Source: CALELF01 sp045617925 (GTDB lineage Bacteria; Synergistota; Synergistia; Synergistales; Synergistaceae). Taken from it: a DNA stretch of 64,000 nucleotides. The notes under the pieces are model-generated. The model was given only the letters and a program-made list of their open reading frames with translations. It searched no databases and had not been told where the DNA came from. Shown here piece by piece: positions 32,923-41,659 of the stretch (its first letter is position 1; the number at the start of each line of letters is the position of its first letter). A program made the position numbers and the translations under genes. The stretch is taken from positions 1 to 64,000 of the forward strand of contig JAZLJR010000033.1 of the NCBI GenBank assembly GCA_045617925.1. The letters are read 5' to 3'.

Positions 32923-35289
32923 ATGTTCATTCATCCAAATGCATACAATAGTTTAGAAATTAAAGAAATAACCAGGTTCGCATCACAATTTTGTAGGTGC
33001 GAGCTTGGCTTTTTTGTTGCTCAAAACACAAGAACTGCCAATGACATCTTTGACTTAAAAACACGGCAAAATCTCTTTAAGAGCTATATAAATTACATAA
33101 TTAAAAATTGTGATTTGCCTTGGTCTCAAAAAATTGTGCCTATCTACCACATGATAGAAGAAGCAAAATCTTGTGGAATTTTATCCGGTCAAGAATTGAC
33201 ATCAGTAAGGATTTTGCTTTCACTAGCAGATAAGCTAAAATCGACTCTTTGGACTGCATCTAACGAATATAGCGAATTTAAAATTTTAATTGACCAACTG
33301 CGTGATTTTAGCTTTGAGCTTGAACAATTAGCACTTATAGATGAGGATGGATATCTCTACGACTCTGCCAGTGAAAAATTATCGGAGTTAAGAATGAATA
33401 TTCGTGATGTTCGTGACAAAATTCGCGCAAGAGGCAACACAATTCTAAATGACAAACAATTTTCATCTCTGCTTACAGAAAGAGTTCTTTCACAAAGGTA
33501 TGGAAAATTTGTGTGTCTTGTGCGTTCAGACGCACGCTTCACATTTCCTGGCACGGTTATAGAAGTGGCGCCAAGGGGCAATAGTGTATATATGGCACCA
33601 TTTGCACTTGATAATTTGAACGCTCGCTATAATGCTCTTTGTGCTGAAGAAAAGAACGAATGCGACAGAATATTAATCGAGATAACGGGGCATCTTATTG
33701 CAAGACTCGGGGCTATCAATAGTGCTGAAAATGTTATCGGCACGCTTGATTTATTTTTTTCTCTTGCGGAGATAATGAGAAAGTTTAACTGGCAAATTCC
33801 TAATATATGCACAAAAACTTATATAAACTTGCGAGAAGCTCACCATCCACTTTTGCCCAAAAATTCCGTTCCAATAGATATTTACTGTGGCAACGATTTT
33901 ACAAGCCTAGTCATTACAGGTCCCAACACAGGCGGGAAAACCGTAGCATTAAAAACTGTTGGCGTTTGCACAATTCTAACTTGGTTTGGTTGGCCAATCC
34001 CAGCCTCAAATGAGTCTGTCATTGGCGATATTGACGCTGTTTTTACTGATATAGGTGACGAACAGAGCATAGAACAAAGTCTCTCAACCTTCAGCGCCCA
34101 TATAAAGCAGATTCGAGAAATTGACGAAACTGCAACAGCAAAAAGCTTAATTTTGCTTGACGAACTCGGTGCAGGGACAGACCCAGAAGAAGGAACTGCC
34201 CTTGGAATTGCTATGCTTGAAAATTTTCTTGAGCGAGGTTCACTGGTTGTTTCTTCCACACACCATAATCCCATAAAATATTTTGCAGTAACCCATAATG
34301 GCGTTGAAGCAGCAAGCGTGGAATTTGATGCACAAACGCTTGCTCCTACATATAAAATATTAATAGGAATTCCTGGTCAAAGTAACGCAATAACAATAGC
34401 CTCACGTCTCGGACTTTCAAAAACAATAATTTCACGGGCAAAAGATGCAATGCAGGGTGAAGCAAACACACAAGAAATGATTTCCGAGCTTATGCAAAAA
34501 ACAGAAGCTTTAGCATTAAAACAAAAAGAAATAGAAGTGCTCTTAAAGCAAGCAAGTGAACAAAAGGAAAAATATGATAAAAAACTTCGAGACCTACAAG
34601 ATAATGAGTTTGAAATTGTCAGCTCTGCTAAAGAAAGGGCGAACGAAATTCTTCGTTCAACGCAGAATGAAGCAAATAATTTTATAAAAAAAATCAAGAA
34701 TTCACAGGACATAAAAGATGCCCAAAGAATTCTTGAAAAGAAAAACAAAAGCGTAATGGCAAGGACTTCTTCACAAGCGCGCGCCATTGAAAAGAAGTTA
34801 AAAAAAGAATCTGTAGCAACAAGCGGAGATACACTTCAAGTTGGCGACACGGTTAAGGTTTTGTCACTGGGCATAGATGCCATTATAGAACACATCGGTG
34901 ACAAAGAAGTGACTGTTACAAGCAAAAATAGAAATGTTACAATACCCAATGTGAAGTTATCCAATCTAAAATTACTCAACCATACAGAAGCAAATAAATC
35001 TGATCAAAAATTTACAGTCCTTATTGAACGCCCACAAAATGTTCCATTAGAACTCGACCTGCATGAAATGGATAGAGCCACAGCAATACCAGAGCTTGAG
35101 CAATATTTAGATAGAGCTTACAGGGCTGGATACGGCTCTGTGCGAATAATACACGGGCATGGCAAAGGAGTAATGAGACAAGCCGTCCATGATGTTTGCG
35201 CAGCAACAATTTTTGTAAAAAGTTTTACTTTGGCAGGCATTTCAGAGGGTGGATACGGAGCTACTATTGTTACATTCAAGCATATATAA
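32923..35289 (+). CDS. mutS2: Endonuclease MutS2
   Basis: MutS2 acts in recombination control and rescue of collided ribosomes. 788 residues: an N-terminal lever/core region, ATPase with Walker A TGPNTGGKTVALK (about 330), Walker B LILLDELGAGTDPEEG and SSTHHNPIK, a long coiled coil (about 500-625) and a C-terminal Smr nuclease domain (LDLHEMDRATAIPEL and HGHGKGVMRQ). It lacks the MutS mismatch-recognition domain, as expected. Last gene of its operon, ended by a 23-bp hairpin. Confidence 0.95.
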   Translation: MFIHPNAYNSLEIKEITRFASQFCRCELGFFVAQNTRTANDIFDLKTRQNLFKSYINYIIKNCDLPWSQKIVPIYHMIEEAKSCGILSGQELTSVRILLSLADKLKSTLWTASNEYSEFKILIDQLRDFSFELEQLALIDEDGYLYDSASEKLSELRMNIRDVRDKIRARGNTILNDKQFSSLLTERVLSQRYGKFVCLVRSDARFTFPGTVIEVAPRGNSVYMAPFALDNLNARYNALCAEEKNECDRILIEITGHLIARLGAINSAENVIGTLDLFFSLAEIMRKFNWQIPNICTKTYINLREAHHPLLPKNSVPIDIYCGNDFTSLVITGPNTGGKTVALKTVGVCTILTWFGWPIPASNESVIGDIDAVFTDIGDEQSIEQSLSTFSAHIKQIREIDETATAKSLILLDELGAGTDPEEGTALGIAMLENFLERGSLVVSSTHHNPIKYFAVTHNGVEAASVEFDAQTLAPTYKILIGIPGQSNAITIASRLGLSKTIISRAKDAMQGEANTQEMISELMQKTEALALKQKEIEVLLKQASEQKEKYDKKLRDLQDNEFEIVSSAKERANEILRSTQNEANNFIKKIKNSQDIKDAQRILEKKNKSVMARTSSQARAIEKKLKKESVATSGDTLQVGDTVKVLSLGIDAIIEHIGDKEVTVTSKNRNVTIPNVKLSNLKLLNHTEANKSDQKFTVLIERPQNVPLELDLHEMDRATAIPELEQYLDRAYRAGYGSVRIIHGHGKGVMRQAVHDVCAATIFVKSFTLAGISEGGYGATIVTFKHI

Positions 35290-35292
35290 CAT

Positions 35293-35342
35293 AAAAACAA
35301 ACAGGAGTACAAAGCAAACGCTTTGTACTCCTGTTTGTTTTT
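35293..35342. terminator. Very strong bidirectional terminator between mutS2 and nadE
   Basis: A perfect 23-bp stem including A and T flanks (35293-35315 with 35320-35342), with a 4-base AAAC loop. It closes the pheST-mutS2 operon on the plus strand and the long envelope cluster on the minus strand. Confidence 0.92.
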
Positions 35343-35346
35343 CATA

Positions 35347-36093
35347 TTATAAATTTATTTTCGCCATCTTTGCAAATTCGCGCTTATGCGCAGAGTGCTT
35401 GAAGGCAGATTCTGCTTTTTGTTTCACAAAATCGCTACCCGCGCCAGTAGCAATGAATTTGTCAAGCTCGTCATAGGTTATCCCCATTTCGGACTCATCG
35501 GTCTGCCCATCCCAAAGTGCTGCCGTTGGTGGACGGTCAATGATTTCCTGTGGCACACCAAGGTAACGCGCAAGGGAAAAGACCTCTCCTTTTAACAAAT
35601 CAGCAATTGGCATAAGATCAACGCCACTATCTCCATATTTTGTGAAGTAGCCAAAGTAGATTTCATCCTTGTTGGAACCGCCACAAACTAACGCACCTTG
35701 ACTCTGTGCAATTGCAAAAAGAGTTGTCATACGCAAGCGTGGTTTTATGTTTGCAAGAGCAAGTTCTGTTAAGTTATCTTGCGTAGCATTCAACATTTCA
35801 GATTTCAACACATCAAAAGTTTTTGTTAAATCAACCTTCACAACATTGAAACCAAATTTTCTAGCAAGAAGCAATGCATAATCTTCATCTTTTTGCATAC
35901 TGTGGCAAGGCATAATGACACCAGTTACATTCTCCTTACCAAGAGCACGACACAATAGCACTGCCAAGACAGCAGAGTCAATTCCTCCACTAATGCCAAG
36001 CACTGCTTTGCTCAAATGCGCTTCTGCAAAGGCATTTTTTAACCAATCTACTAGATTGGCAGTCAGTAGCTCAGCATCACGATAAATTGACAT
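35347..36093 (-). CDS. nadE: NH3-dependent NAD synthetase
   Basis: The enzyme makes NAD from nicotinic acid adenine dinucleotide, ATP and ammonia. 248 residues with the PP-loop GISGGIDSAV (about 33-42), CGGSNKDEIYFGYFTKYGD and LLKGEVFSLARYLGVP, the typical NadE blocks. It has no N-terminal nitrilase domain, so it uses free ammonia. Its ATG overlaps the stop of the ompH-like gene (TAATG). Last gene of the minus-strand envelope cluster. Confidence 0.95.
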   Translation of the reverse strand: MSIYRDAELLTANLVDWLKNAFAEAHLSKAVLGISGGIDSAVLAVLLCRALGKENVTGVIMPCHSMQKDEDYALLLARKFGFNVVKVDLTKTFDVLKSEMLNATQDNLTELALANIKPRLRMTTLFAIAQSQGALVCGGSNKDEIYFGYFTKYGDSGVDLMPIADLLKGEVFSLARYLGVPQEIIDRPPTAALWDGQTDESEMGITYDELDKFIATGAGSDFVKQKAESAFKHSAHKREFAKMAKINL

Positions 36094-36521
36094 TATTTAG
36101 ATTCAGCTTTCAGAGCTTTAATGACATCGTCAGTTATATCGACGCCACCATACAAAACATTTTGGCTATCTACCAAAACCGTAACGCCCTTGGATATTGC
36201 AATCCTACGTGCCACAAGATTAATCTCTTTTATTGCAGGTTCAATGGCTGACTCTTCTTCAATGCGAAGGTCAAGTTCAAGCTGCTGTAGCATTTGTCTT
36301 CGCGCCTTTTGGTCATTTACGTTAGCAGCCTGTTTCTTCAAAGAAGCAATCTTTTGCAGTGCTTTTTCCTTGTATTCCTTACGTATCTCCGGAATTTTTT
36401 TTGATGCCGCAAAAGCACGCTCTTCATAGAAATAACCAATTGTATCAGCGGCAAATGAAGTTAGCGCTGTGCTAACTAATAATAAGCTGGCGAAAATACA
36501 ACTTATAAGAATTCTTTTCAT
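36093..36521 (-). CDS. OmpH/Skp-family periplasmic chaperone-like protein
   Basis: 142 residues: a signal peptide (MKRILISCIFASLLLVSTALTSFA) and a mature part that is mostly a long charged coiled coil (IPEIRKEYKEKALQKIASLKK onward), then the C-terminal ISKGVTVLVDSQNVLYGG strand typical of OmpH/Skp. Skp escorts outer-membrane proteins through the periplasm, so this is one of the clearest signs of a diderm host. No bamA or lpx gene is adjacent; it lies between ctp and nadE. Confidence 0.85.
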   Translation of the reverse strand: MKRILISCIFASLLLVSTALTSFAADTIGYFYEERAFAASKKIPEIRKEYKEKALQKIASLKKQAANVNDQKARRQMLQQLELDLRIEEESAIEPAIKEINLVARRIAISKGVTVLVDSQNVLYGGVDITDDVIKALKAESK

Positions 36522-36539
36522 TATCGTTATTCTCCTTAC

Positions 36540-37805
36540 TTATTTTTTCTTTCTCTTGTTTGGCTTACTGGGAGCAGTTTTTGTAGCCTTTTGCACAGAT
36601 GCCTTGCCACCTGTCTTTTGCATCAATATAGCAATTGCCTTCTGCAACTGTTTGTCTTTCTTTTTATCTCTGTTTATTTCACCCTCAACTACAATGTCTG
36701 GATTCAAGCCTTTCTTGTCCATCATATATCCACTTGGAGTAAAATATCTTGCAATGGTAATGTAGATACCAGATTTGTCTGGCAAATTAAATAACGTCTG
36801 AACAGAGCCTTTACCAAAGCTTTTCTTACCAATTATTGTCCCACGCTTGTGGTCCTTTATTGCACCAGAGAAAATTTCACTTGCGCTTGCAGAGCCTTCG
36901 TTTATGAGAACCACAAGTGGAAGTTTGTTAGCGCGACCTGGAATTGCATAAAGCTCCTCGTTGGCACCTGGGAAACGCCCCTTCATACTAACAACAAGTC
37001 CTGTGTCAACAAATTGACTTGTAACCTTAACACAAGCATCTAACAAGCCACCTGGATTATTACGAAGGTCCATAATAAAACCTTGTGCCTTCTTCGTCAT
37101 CAACTGCTTAATAGCCGCTTCTACATCTTCATTTGTTTTTTGATTAAACTGGTTTATCTTGATATAACCGAGTTTACCAATCATTTCAAAACGAACTGTT
37201 TTTATCTTTATCATCTCACGAACAAGGTGAACATCTATCAATTGGAATGTATTCTTATTCTTACGACGAATAGTAATGTCTACTGGCACTCCAGCCTTAC
37301 CACGTAGCATCTTTACCACTTGATCGAGCTTCATGCCATGTGTGCTTTTCTTATCAACCTTTACAATTTCATCCAAAGGTTTAAGCCCAGCTCTATCAGC
37401 AGGTGTTCCTTCCATTGGAGCTATAACCAATATTTTTTCATCGCGTTGACCAATATAAATACCAAGTCCACCATATTCACCCTGCATCTCCATATTTTCT
37501 TCTTCCAAATCCTTTGGCTCAACAAAACGCGTATAAGGATCTTTTAACGAAGAAACAAGCCCCTTCATTGCACCATAATAAAGCTTCTCATCGTCATAGG
37601 TCTCTTTTTTGTCCGCATCAACCTGATATGCACCAAGTGTACGCTTGACCTGCATAAGAATTTCCATCTGTTTAGGTGTAAATGGAAGCCCCCCAGTATT
37701 GGGATCATCTTCTGCAACTACAGACCAACAGAAAACACTGGCAAGCACCAAAAGGCACAAAGCAACCAGGATGAGAGCTCTCTCTTTGCTAAAAAACTTC
37801 TTCAT
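36540..37805 (-). CDS. ctpA: C-terminal processing peptidase, S41 family
   Basis: About 421 residues. An N-terminal signal anchor (ALILVALCLLVLASVFCW), a PDZ domain (GGLGIYIGQRDEKILV to VDITIRR) and the S41 protease core with NPGGLLDACV, the nucleophile in EGSASASEI and the general-base Lys in GKKSFGKGSVQ. Start ATG 37805 is preceded by GAGGTGTG; an upstream in-frame start at 37859 would only add a stretch before the signal peptide. Such proteases trim envelope proteins or activate wall hydrolases. It follows the EnvC-like gene, as in many ftsEX clusters. Confidence 0.93.
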   Translation of the reverse strand: MKKFFSKERALILVALCLLVLASVFCWSVVAEDDPNTGGLPFTPKQMEILMQVKRTLGAYQVDADKKETYDDEKLYYGAMKGLVSSLKDPYTRFVEPKDLEEENMEMQGEYGGLGIYIGQRDEKILVIAPMEGTPADRAGLKPLDEIVKVDKKSTHGMKLDQVVKMLRGKAGVPVDITIRRKNKNTFQLIDVHLVREMIKIKTVRFEMIGKLGYIKINQFNQKTNEDVEAAIKQLMTKKAQGFIMDLRNNPGGLLDACVKVTSQFVDTGLVVSMKGRFPGANEELYAIPGRANKLPLVVLINEGSASASEIFSGAIKDHKRGTIIGKKSFGKGSVQTLFNLPDKSGIYITIARYFTPSGYMMDKKGLNPDIVVEGEINRDKKKDKQLQKAIAILMQKTGGKASVQKATKTAPSKPNKRKKK

Positions 37806-37862
37806 GTAACACACCTCTAAATATAAAATAAATTTTTGCTTTTCAGCAATTATTTGCAAATA

Positions 37863-39059
37863 TTACCTCAGATAATTCAAAGGGTTTTTTGCTTTGCCAT
37901 TAACACGAACTTCAAAATGTAAATGGTTACCAGTAGACATCCCAGTTGAACCAACTTCACCTATAGTAGTGGCAGGTGTTACTTTCTTTCCTTCACTAAC
38001 GAGGATTTTTGAAAGGTGACCATAAACGGTTATCATATCTCCACCATGATCAATCATTATAACATTTCCATACCCTCTTTGCCAACCTGTAAAAAGAACC
38101 TCTCCGGCAAGTGCTGCTTTTACAGGAGTCCCCTTTGGTGCAGCTATATCAAGTCCGGTATGTTGCCGTTTGACCTTTAAAACAGGATGCGTCCTTGTAC
38201 CAAATTGGCTACTAAGGCGCCCCTGACACGGCCAATTCAACTTACCGCCTGTGTAATATTTAGTTTCTGGTGGAGCAGAAGCTCCTTGTTTTGCTCGCAA
38301 AGCCTGTCTTTGTCTTATGAGCCTTTGGACAGTGTTGTCAAGTTCACGCTGTGCTTTTTTTATTTCTTCAAGCTCGGCAAGATATAGTTTTTTATCCCGT
38401 TGAACCTGTGCAAGAACCCTATTTTTTTCTTTTGTATCAGCCTGAAGCTGGATATTCTGCTGACGCAAATCTTCGTGCTGCACCTTTAAATTTGAATGTT
38501 CTTGTTCTAATCTAATCTTTGAATCACCAAGACGTCTTGTTTTTGAACTTAATTCCGTGATTAAATCCTGATCTTGCTTAGCAATTTTCCCAAGCAAATG
38601 GACATTCTCCATTGCATCATGCGTGTCTTTTGTTGACAACAACAGATCAACATCTGCCAATTGAGCATGTTTATATATGTCTATAAGTCTAGCTCTTAAT
38701 AGTTTTTTATCTCTAATAATTTGTCGTTCAAGCTCTGCAATATTGTTCTTTGTAACAACGATGTTGTTCTCTGTCTTTTGAATTTTTGCTGTGACAATAT
38801 TTGTTTTTTGCTGTGTTAAGACAACCTTCTTGGCTAGGTGATTAAGTTGCTGTGTAACATTTTTTTCCTTCTTACGGCTTGCTTTTATCTTTGAATTAAC
38901 ATTTTTCATTTGTTTTTCAAGCTTTTTGTAGTTGTTTTCTTGAAGCTTGATTTGTTCATCCAGTTCACGCTCTTTCTGCTGGTCAGCAAAGGTAGATACA
39001 GAAAAAGTCAAAAGGAAGCACACAGTAAGCAATAAAAAAATACATACATTTTTTTTCAT
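37863..39059 (-). CDS. EnvC-like murein hydrolase activator / M23 peptidase
   Basis: About 398 residues: a signal peptide (CIFLLLTVCFLLTFSVSTFA), a long coiled coil (about 25-255) and a C-terminal LytM/M23 domain. Zinc and catalytic motifs are intact (HTGLD and HLHFEV), so unlike E. coli EnvC, which lost them, this protein may itself cut peptidoglycan. ATG 39059 follows AAAGG inside the end of ftsX and begins with an A8 run. It lies directly downstream of ftsE-ftsX, whose complex controls such proteins at the septum. Confidence 0.9.
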   Translation of the reverse strand: MKKNVCIFLLLTVCFLLTFSVSTFADQQKERELDEQIKLQENNYKKLEKQMKNVNSKIKASRKKEKNVTQQLNHLAKKVVLTQQKTNIVTAKIQKTENNIVVTKNNIAELERQIIRDKKLLRARLIDIYKHAQLADVDLLLSTKDTHDAMENVHLLGKIAKQDQDLITELSSKTRRLGDSKIRLEQEHSNLKVQHEDLRQQNIQLQADTKEKNRVLAQVQRDKKLYLAELEEIKKAQRELDNTVQRLIRQRQALRAKQGASAPPETKYYTGGKLNWPCQGRLSSQFGTRTHPVLKVKRQHTGLDIAAPKGTPVKAALAGEVLFTGWQRGYGNVIMIDHGGDMITVYGHLSKILVSEGKKVTPATTIGEVGSTGMSTGNHLHFEVRVNGKAKNPLNYLR

Positions 39060-39060
39060 A

Positions 39061-39945
39061 TTACAGCCTTTTGTTAGCTCTGTGAACAAAATCACATACA
39101 GCAATAAAACTTGCTAAGAAACTAACAAAAGTCCCCCCTAGTATTAATTTCCATGAGAGCTCCATAACAAACTGAGATGAATCAATAAAAGCAAAAAACG
39201 GCACAAAGGATTTTAATACATTAATTAAATTCAAATATGATAACGAAAGTGCAGCAGAAGCAATTGTAGCTGAGACTCCTCCGAGAATTGCACCTGAAAT
39301 CACAAATGGAGCTATTACATAGCCACTAGTAGCACCAACTCTAACCATCATATTTATTTCGTTGGTATGTGAATATGCTGTAAGTCGTATCGTATTAAAA
39401 AGAATCAATGAACAAGCAACAAGAGCCATCACTATCATAGAAAACGATAAATTATCCAAAAATTTTGATACTCTAGCTAATCGTTTCACTAAATCCCCTG
39501 CATACACGACATCATCTACTTCATCCATTGTTTTTATTTTCCCCACAATTGAAGGAAGAAACTCAGAATCAGTGGCAAAAATCTCTATGCTCTCTGGCAA
39601 AGGATTGTCCCCAACCAATGTAATTGCTTCAGATTGGTTGCCAAGACGAGAGCTTAACCTTGCCAATGCTTCGGATTTTGAAACAAAATTAACATGGGAA
39701 ACACCCTGCAAATTCTCCATCCTTGTTCTTGCTACTGCAATATTTGTACCTTGCTTTAAATAAGCTTGAACAGACACGCCATCATCCAGTGAATCAAAAA
39801 TGCTATTGACATTGCTAGCAAAAAGCCATGTTGCTCCGACTATTGCAAACACGCAAAATGACGTAAGCAATGTAAAAACTGTCATTCCCCATTGGCGTGC
39901 CAATAGTCTCATTGCATCACGAAAAGCATATCTTAATTTTTGCAT
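39061..39945 (-). CDS. ftsX: Cell division membrane protein FtsX
   Basis: 294 residues with the FtsX layout: a cytoplasmic N-terminus, TM1 (about 20-42), an extracellular loop of about 110 residues (SVQAYLKQG to VVYAGDLV), then three helices in the FtsX permease domain. FtsEX moves a conformational signal across the membrane to wall hydrolases. It overlaps ftsE by 13 bases and the EnvC-like gene begins two bases after it, so the partners are coupled. Confidence 0.93.
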   Translation of the reverse strand: MQKLRYAFRDAMRLLARQWGMTVFTLLTSFCVFAIVGATWLFASNVNSIFDSLDDGVSVQAYLKQGTNIAVARTRMENLQGVSHVNFVSKSEALARLSSRLGNQSEAITLVGDNPLPESIEIFATDSEFLPSIVGKIKTMDEVDDVVYAGDLVKRLARVSKFLDNLSFSMIVMALVACSLILFNTIRLTAYSHTNEINMMVRVGATSGYVIAPFVISGAILGGVSATIASAALSLSYLNLINVLKSFVPFFAFIDSSQFVMELSWKLILGGTFVSFLASFIAVCDFVHRANKRL

Positions 39946-40625
39946 AAGCTGTACCCCCCGTTTGGATCATCTCTGTTTATGCAACCATGGGACAATTCTA
40001 TAACCCTATGACGGAAATCATTGACGATCTGCATATTATGTGTTGAAACAATTATGGTTGTTCCAGCAGCATTTATATCAAAAAGCAAATCCATAATTGC
40101 ACCTGCAGTTCTGGGATCAAGGCTTGCAGTTGGTTCGTCTGCCAAAATTATATCAGGCTCTGTAACAATTGCTCTTGCAATAGCTAAACGTTGTTGCTCT
40201 CCACCAGAAAGGAAGCTTGGCAATAAATCTTTTTTACTCCATAACCCCACCTCATGCAAAACTTCCCCTGCGTGATATTTCACATCCTGAGGGCTTAATC
40301 CTAATATTTCAAGTATAAATGCTATATTCTCAAACGCAGTTAGCTGTGGTAATAAAGCAAAGTCCTGATATATTATGCCTAAATTTCTCTTATACATTGC
40401 CGTTTCAGTGCTAGACATTAGTGCGAGGTCATAATCACCGACAATAATCGTACCACTAGTTGGTAACACTTCACATGAAATAGTTTTCATAAAAGTACTT
40501 TTTCCTGAACCAGTTGCACCAATAAGATACACAAACTCACCTGTTCGGATAGTTGTGGTAACATCTTCTAGCGCGATAGTGTCTTTACCAAACACCTTAG
40601 AAACATGTGAAAATTTAATATCCAT
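39933..40625 (-). CDS. ftsE: Cell division ATP-binding protein FtsE
   Basis: 230 residues with Walker A GATGSGKST (36-44), Q-loop YQDFALLPQ, signature LSGGEQQR (about 139-146), Walker B IILADEP and the H-loop STHNMQ. This is the ATPase of FtsEX. It is followed by ftsX with a 13-base overlap and preceded by csaB across a 20-base gap. Confidence 0.95.
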   Translation of the reverse strand: MDIKFSHVSKVFGKDTIALEDVTTTIRTGEFVYLIGATGSGKSTFMKTISCEVLPTSGTIIVGDYDLALMSSTETAMYKRNLGIIYQDFALLPQLTAFENIAFILEILGLSPQDVKYHAGEVLHEVGLWSKKDLLPSFLSGGEQQRLAIARAIVTEPDIILADEPTASLDPRTAGAIMDLLFDINAAGTTIIVSTHNMQIVNDFRHRVIELSHGCINRDDPNGGYSLCKN

Positions 40626-40645
40626 ATTCTCCCTCCAACTAAAAT

Positions 40646-41659
40646 TTAAATATTTGTTAACAGTTGCTCCAATACAATTTTTTCTGAAGCAAGTCTCGTG
40701 AAATCATCCTGTAGAATTTTTTTGAATACTAATGGCTGATCTGCCCTTTCCATAAGTGGTAGGTCATAATCTTGTGCAAAGCTACGCACTTTTGGATTGT
40801 AGGGGCAAAGTGCTATTGGCAATTTTAGTGCAGCAGAGAGGATACAAAAGTGCAAGCGCATACCAAGAGCGTATTTTGCGGATTGAGCTTCTGATTTGAA
40901 ATGTTCGAGGTCTTTTACCAGTGTAATTGACAATTTGGGCAAGATATTAGCCTCAATAAGCCTTTCAAACTCATTTACGTCGCCAGAAGAAAAAGCAATA
41001 TACTTCAAGTCCAATCCATTTTGTGCAACAAAATCTTTTACTTTATTTGACAGTAATTCTGCAAAGGCAGAATACCTATCACGAACGTTTAACAGCACAA
41101 AATGTGCTTTGTCATCATTACAAGTTACTTGAGAAAAATTATTTAGTAACAAAACCAAATCACTATGCAAGTTACATTTTATGGAGCGAAGCTCTAAATA
41201 CTCTTTGCTTAATTCGTCTCTTACTGTTACTTTTGTAGCCAAACTAAATGCAATATTAGTAAGAAATTTTCCACATTTTGTATTCAACGGACCGATTGAC
41301 TGCCCTATCATATATATTTGACAGCCACAAATTCTGGCAATAATTTCATAGAATAGATAATAAAGACAGCTCAAAACATTTTTTTCATCTTGAAAAATTC
41401 CACCACCACCAAAAAGTAGCACCTTTGTCCTTAGAAAGATTTTTACATTTGCAAACAAATTTTTGCGAAACAGTGCCTTTATTCCTAAAGACCTTGCCGT
41501 GAAATCATCAGACCCCACAAGGATACGCAAGGTTTCAGCTTTATAACCAAGACGCGACAATTCAGCAATGAGCGAAGAACAAAGCAGTTCATCTCCTAAA
41601 TTGCCAAAACCATAATACCCAAATAACACAAAATTTATTGGTCGGTTAGCGTGTTTCAT
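40646..41659 (-). CDS. csaB: Polysaccharide pyruvyl transferase CsaB
   Basis: 337 residues. CsaB puts a pyruvyl ketal on a secondary wall polymer, which SLH-domain surface proteins then bind. The N-terminal YYGFGNLGDELL, the central LLFGGGGIFQDE and the C-terminal AKYALGMRLHFCILSAAL (the R-x-H block) are family signatures. It overlaps the DUF5693 gene by 14 bases, a pairing seen in several Gram-positive-related and diderm lineages. Here pyruvylation would suit anchoring of the outer membrane or S-layer by SLH proteins; that is inference. Confidence 0.9.
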   Translation of the reverse strand: MKHANRPINFVLFGYYGFGNLGDELLCSSLIAELSRLGYKAETLRILVGSDDFTARSLGIKALFRKNLFANVKIFLRTKVLLFGGGGIFQDEKNVLSCLYYLFYEIIARICGCQIYMIGQSIGPLNTKCGKFLTNIAFSLATKVTVRDELSKEYLELRSIKCNLHSDLVLLLNNFSQVTCNDDKAHFVLLNVRDRYSAFAELLSNKVKDFVAQNGLDLKYIAFSSGDVNEFERLIEANILPKLSITLVKDLEHFKSEAQSAKYALGMRLHFCILSAALKLPIALCPYNPKVRSFAQDYDLPLMERADQPLVFKKILQDDFTRLASEKIVLEQLLTNI

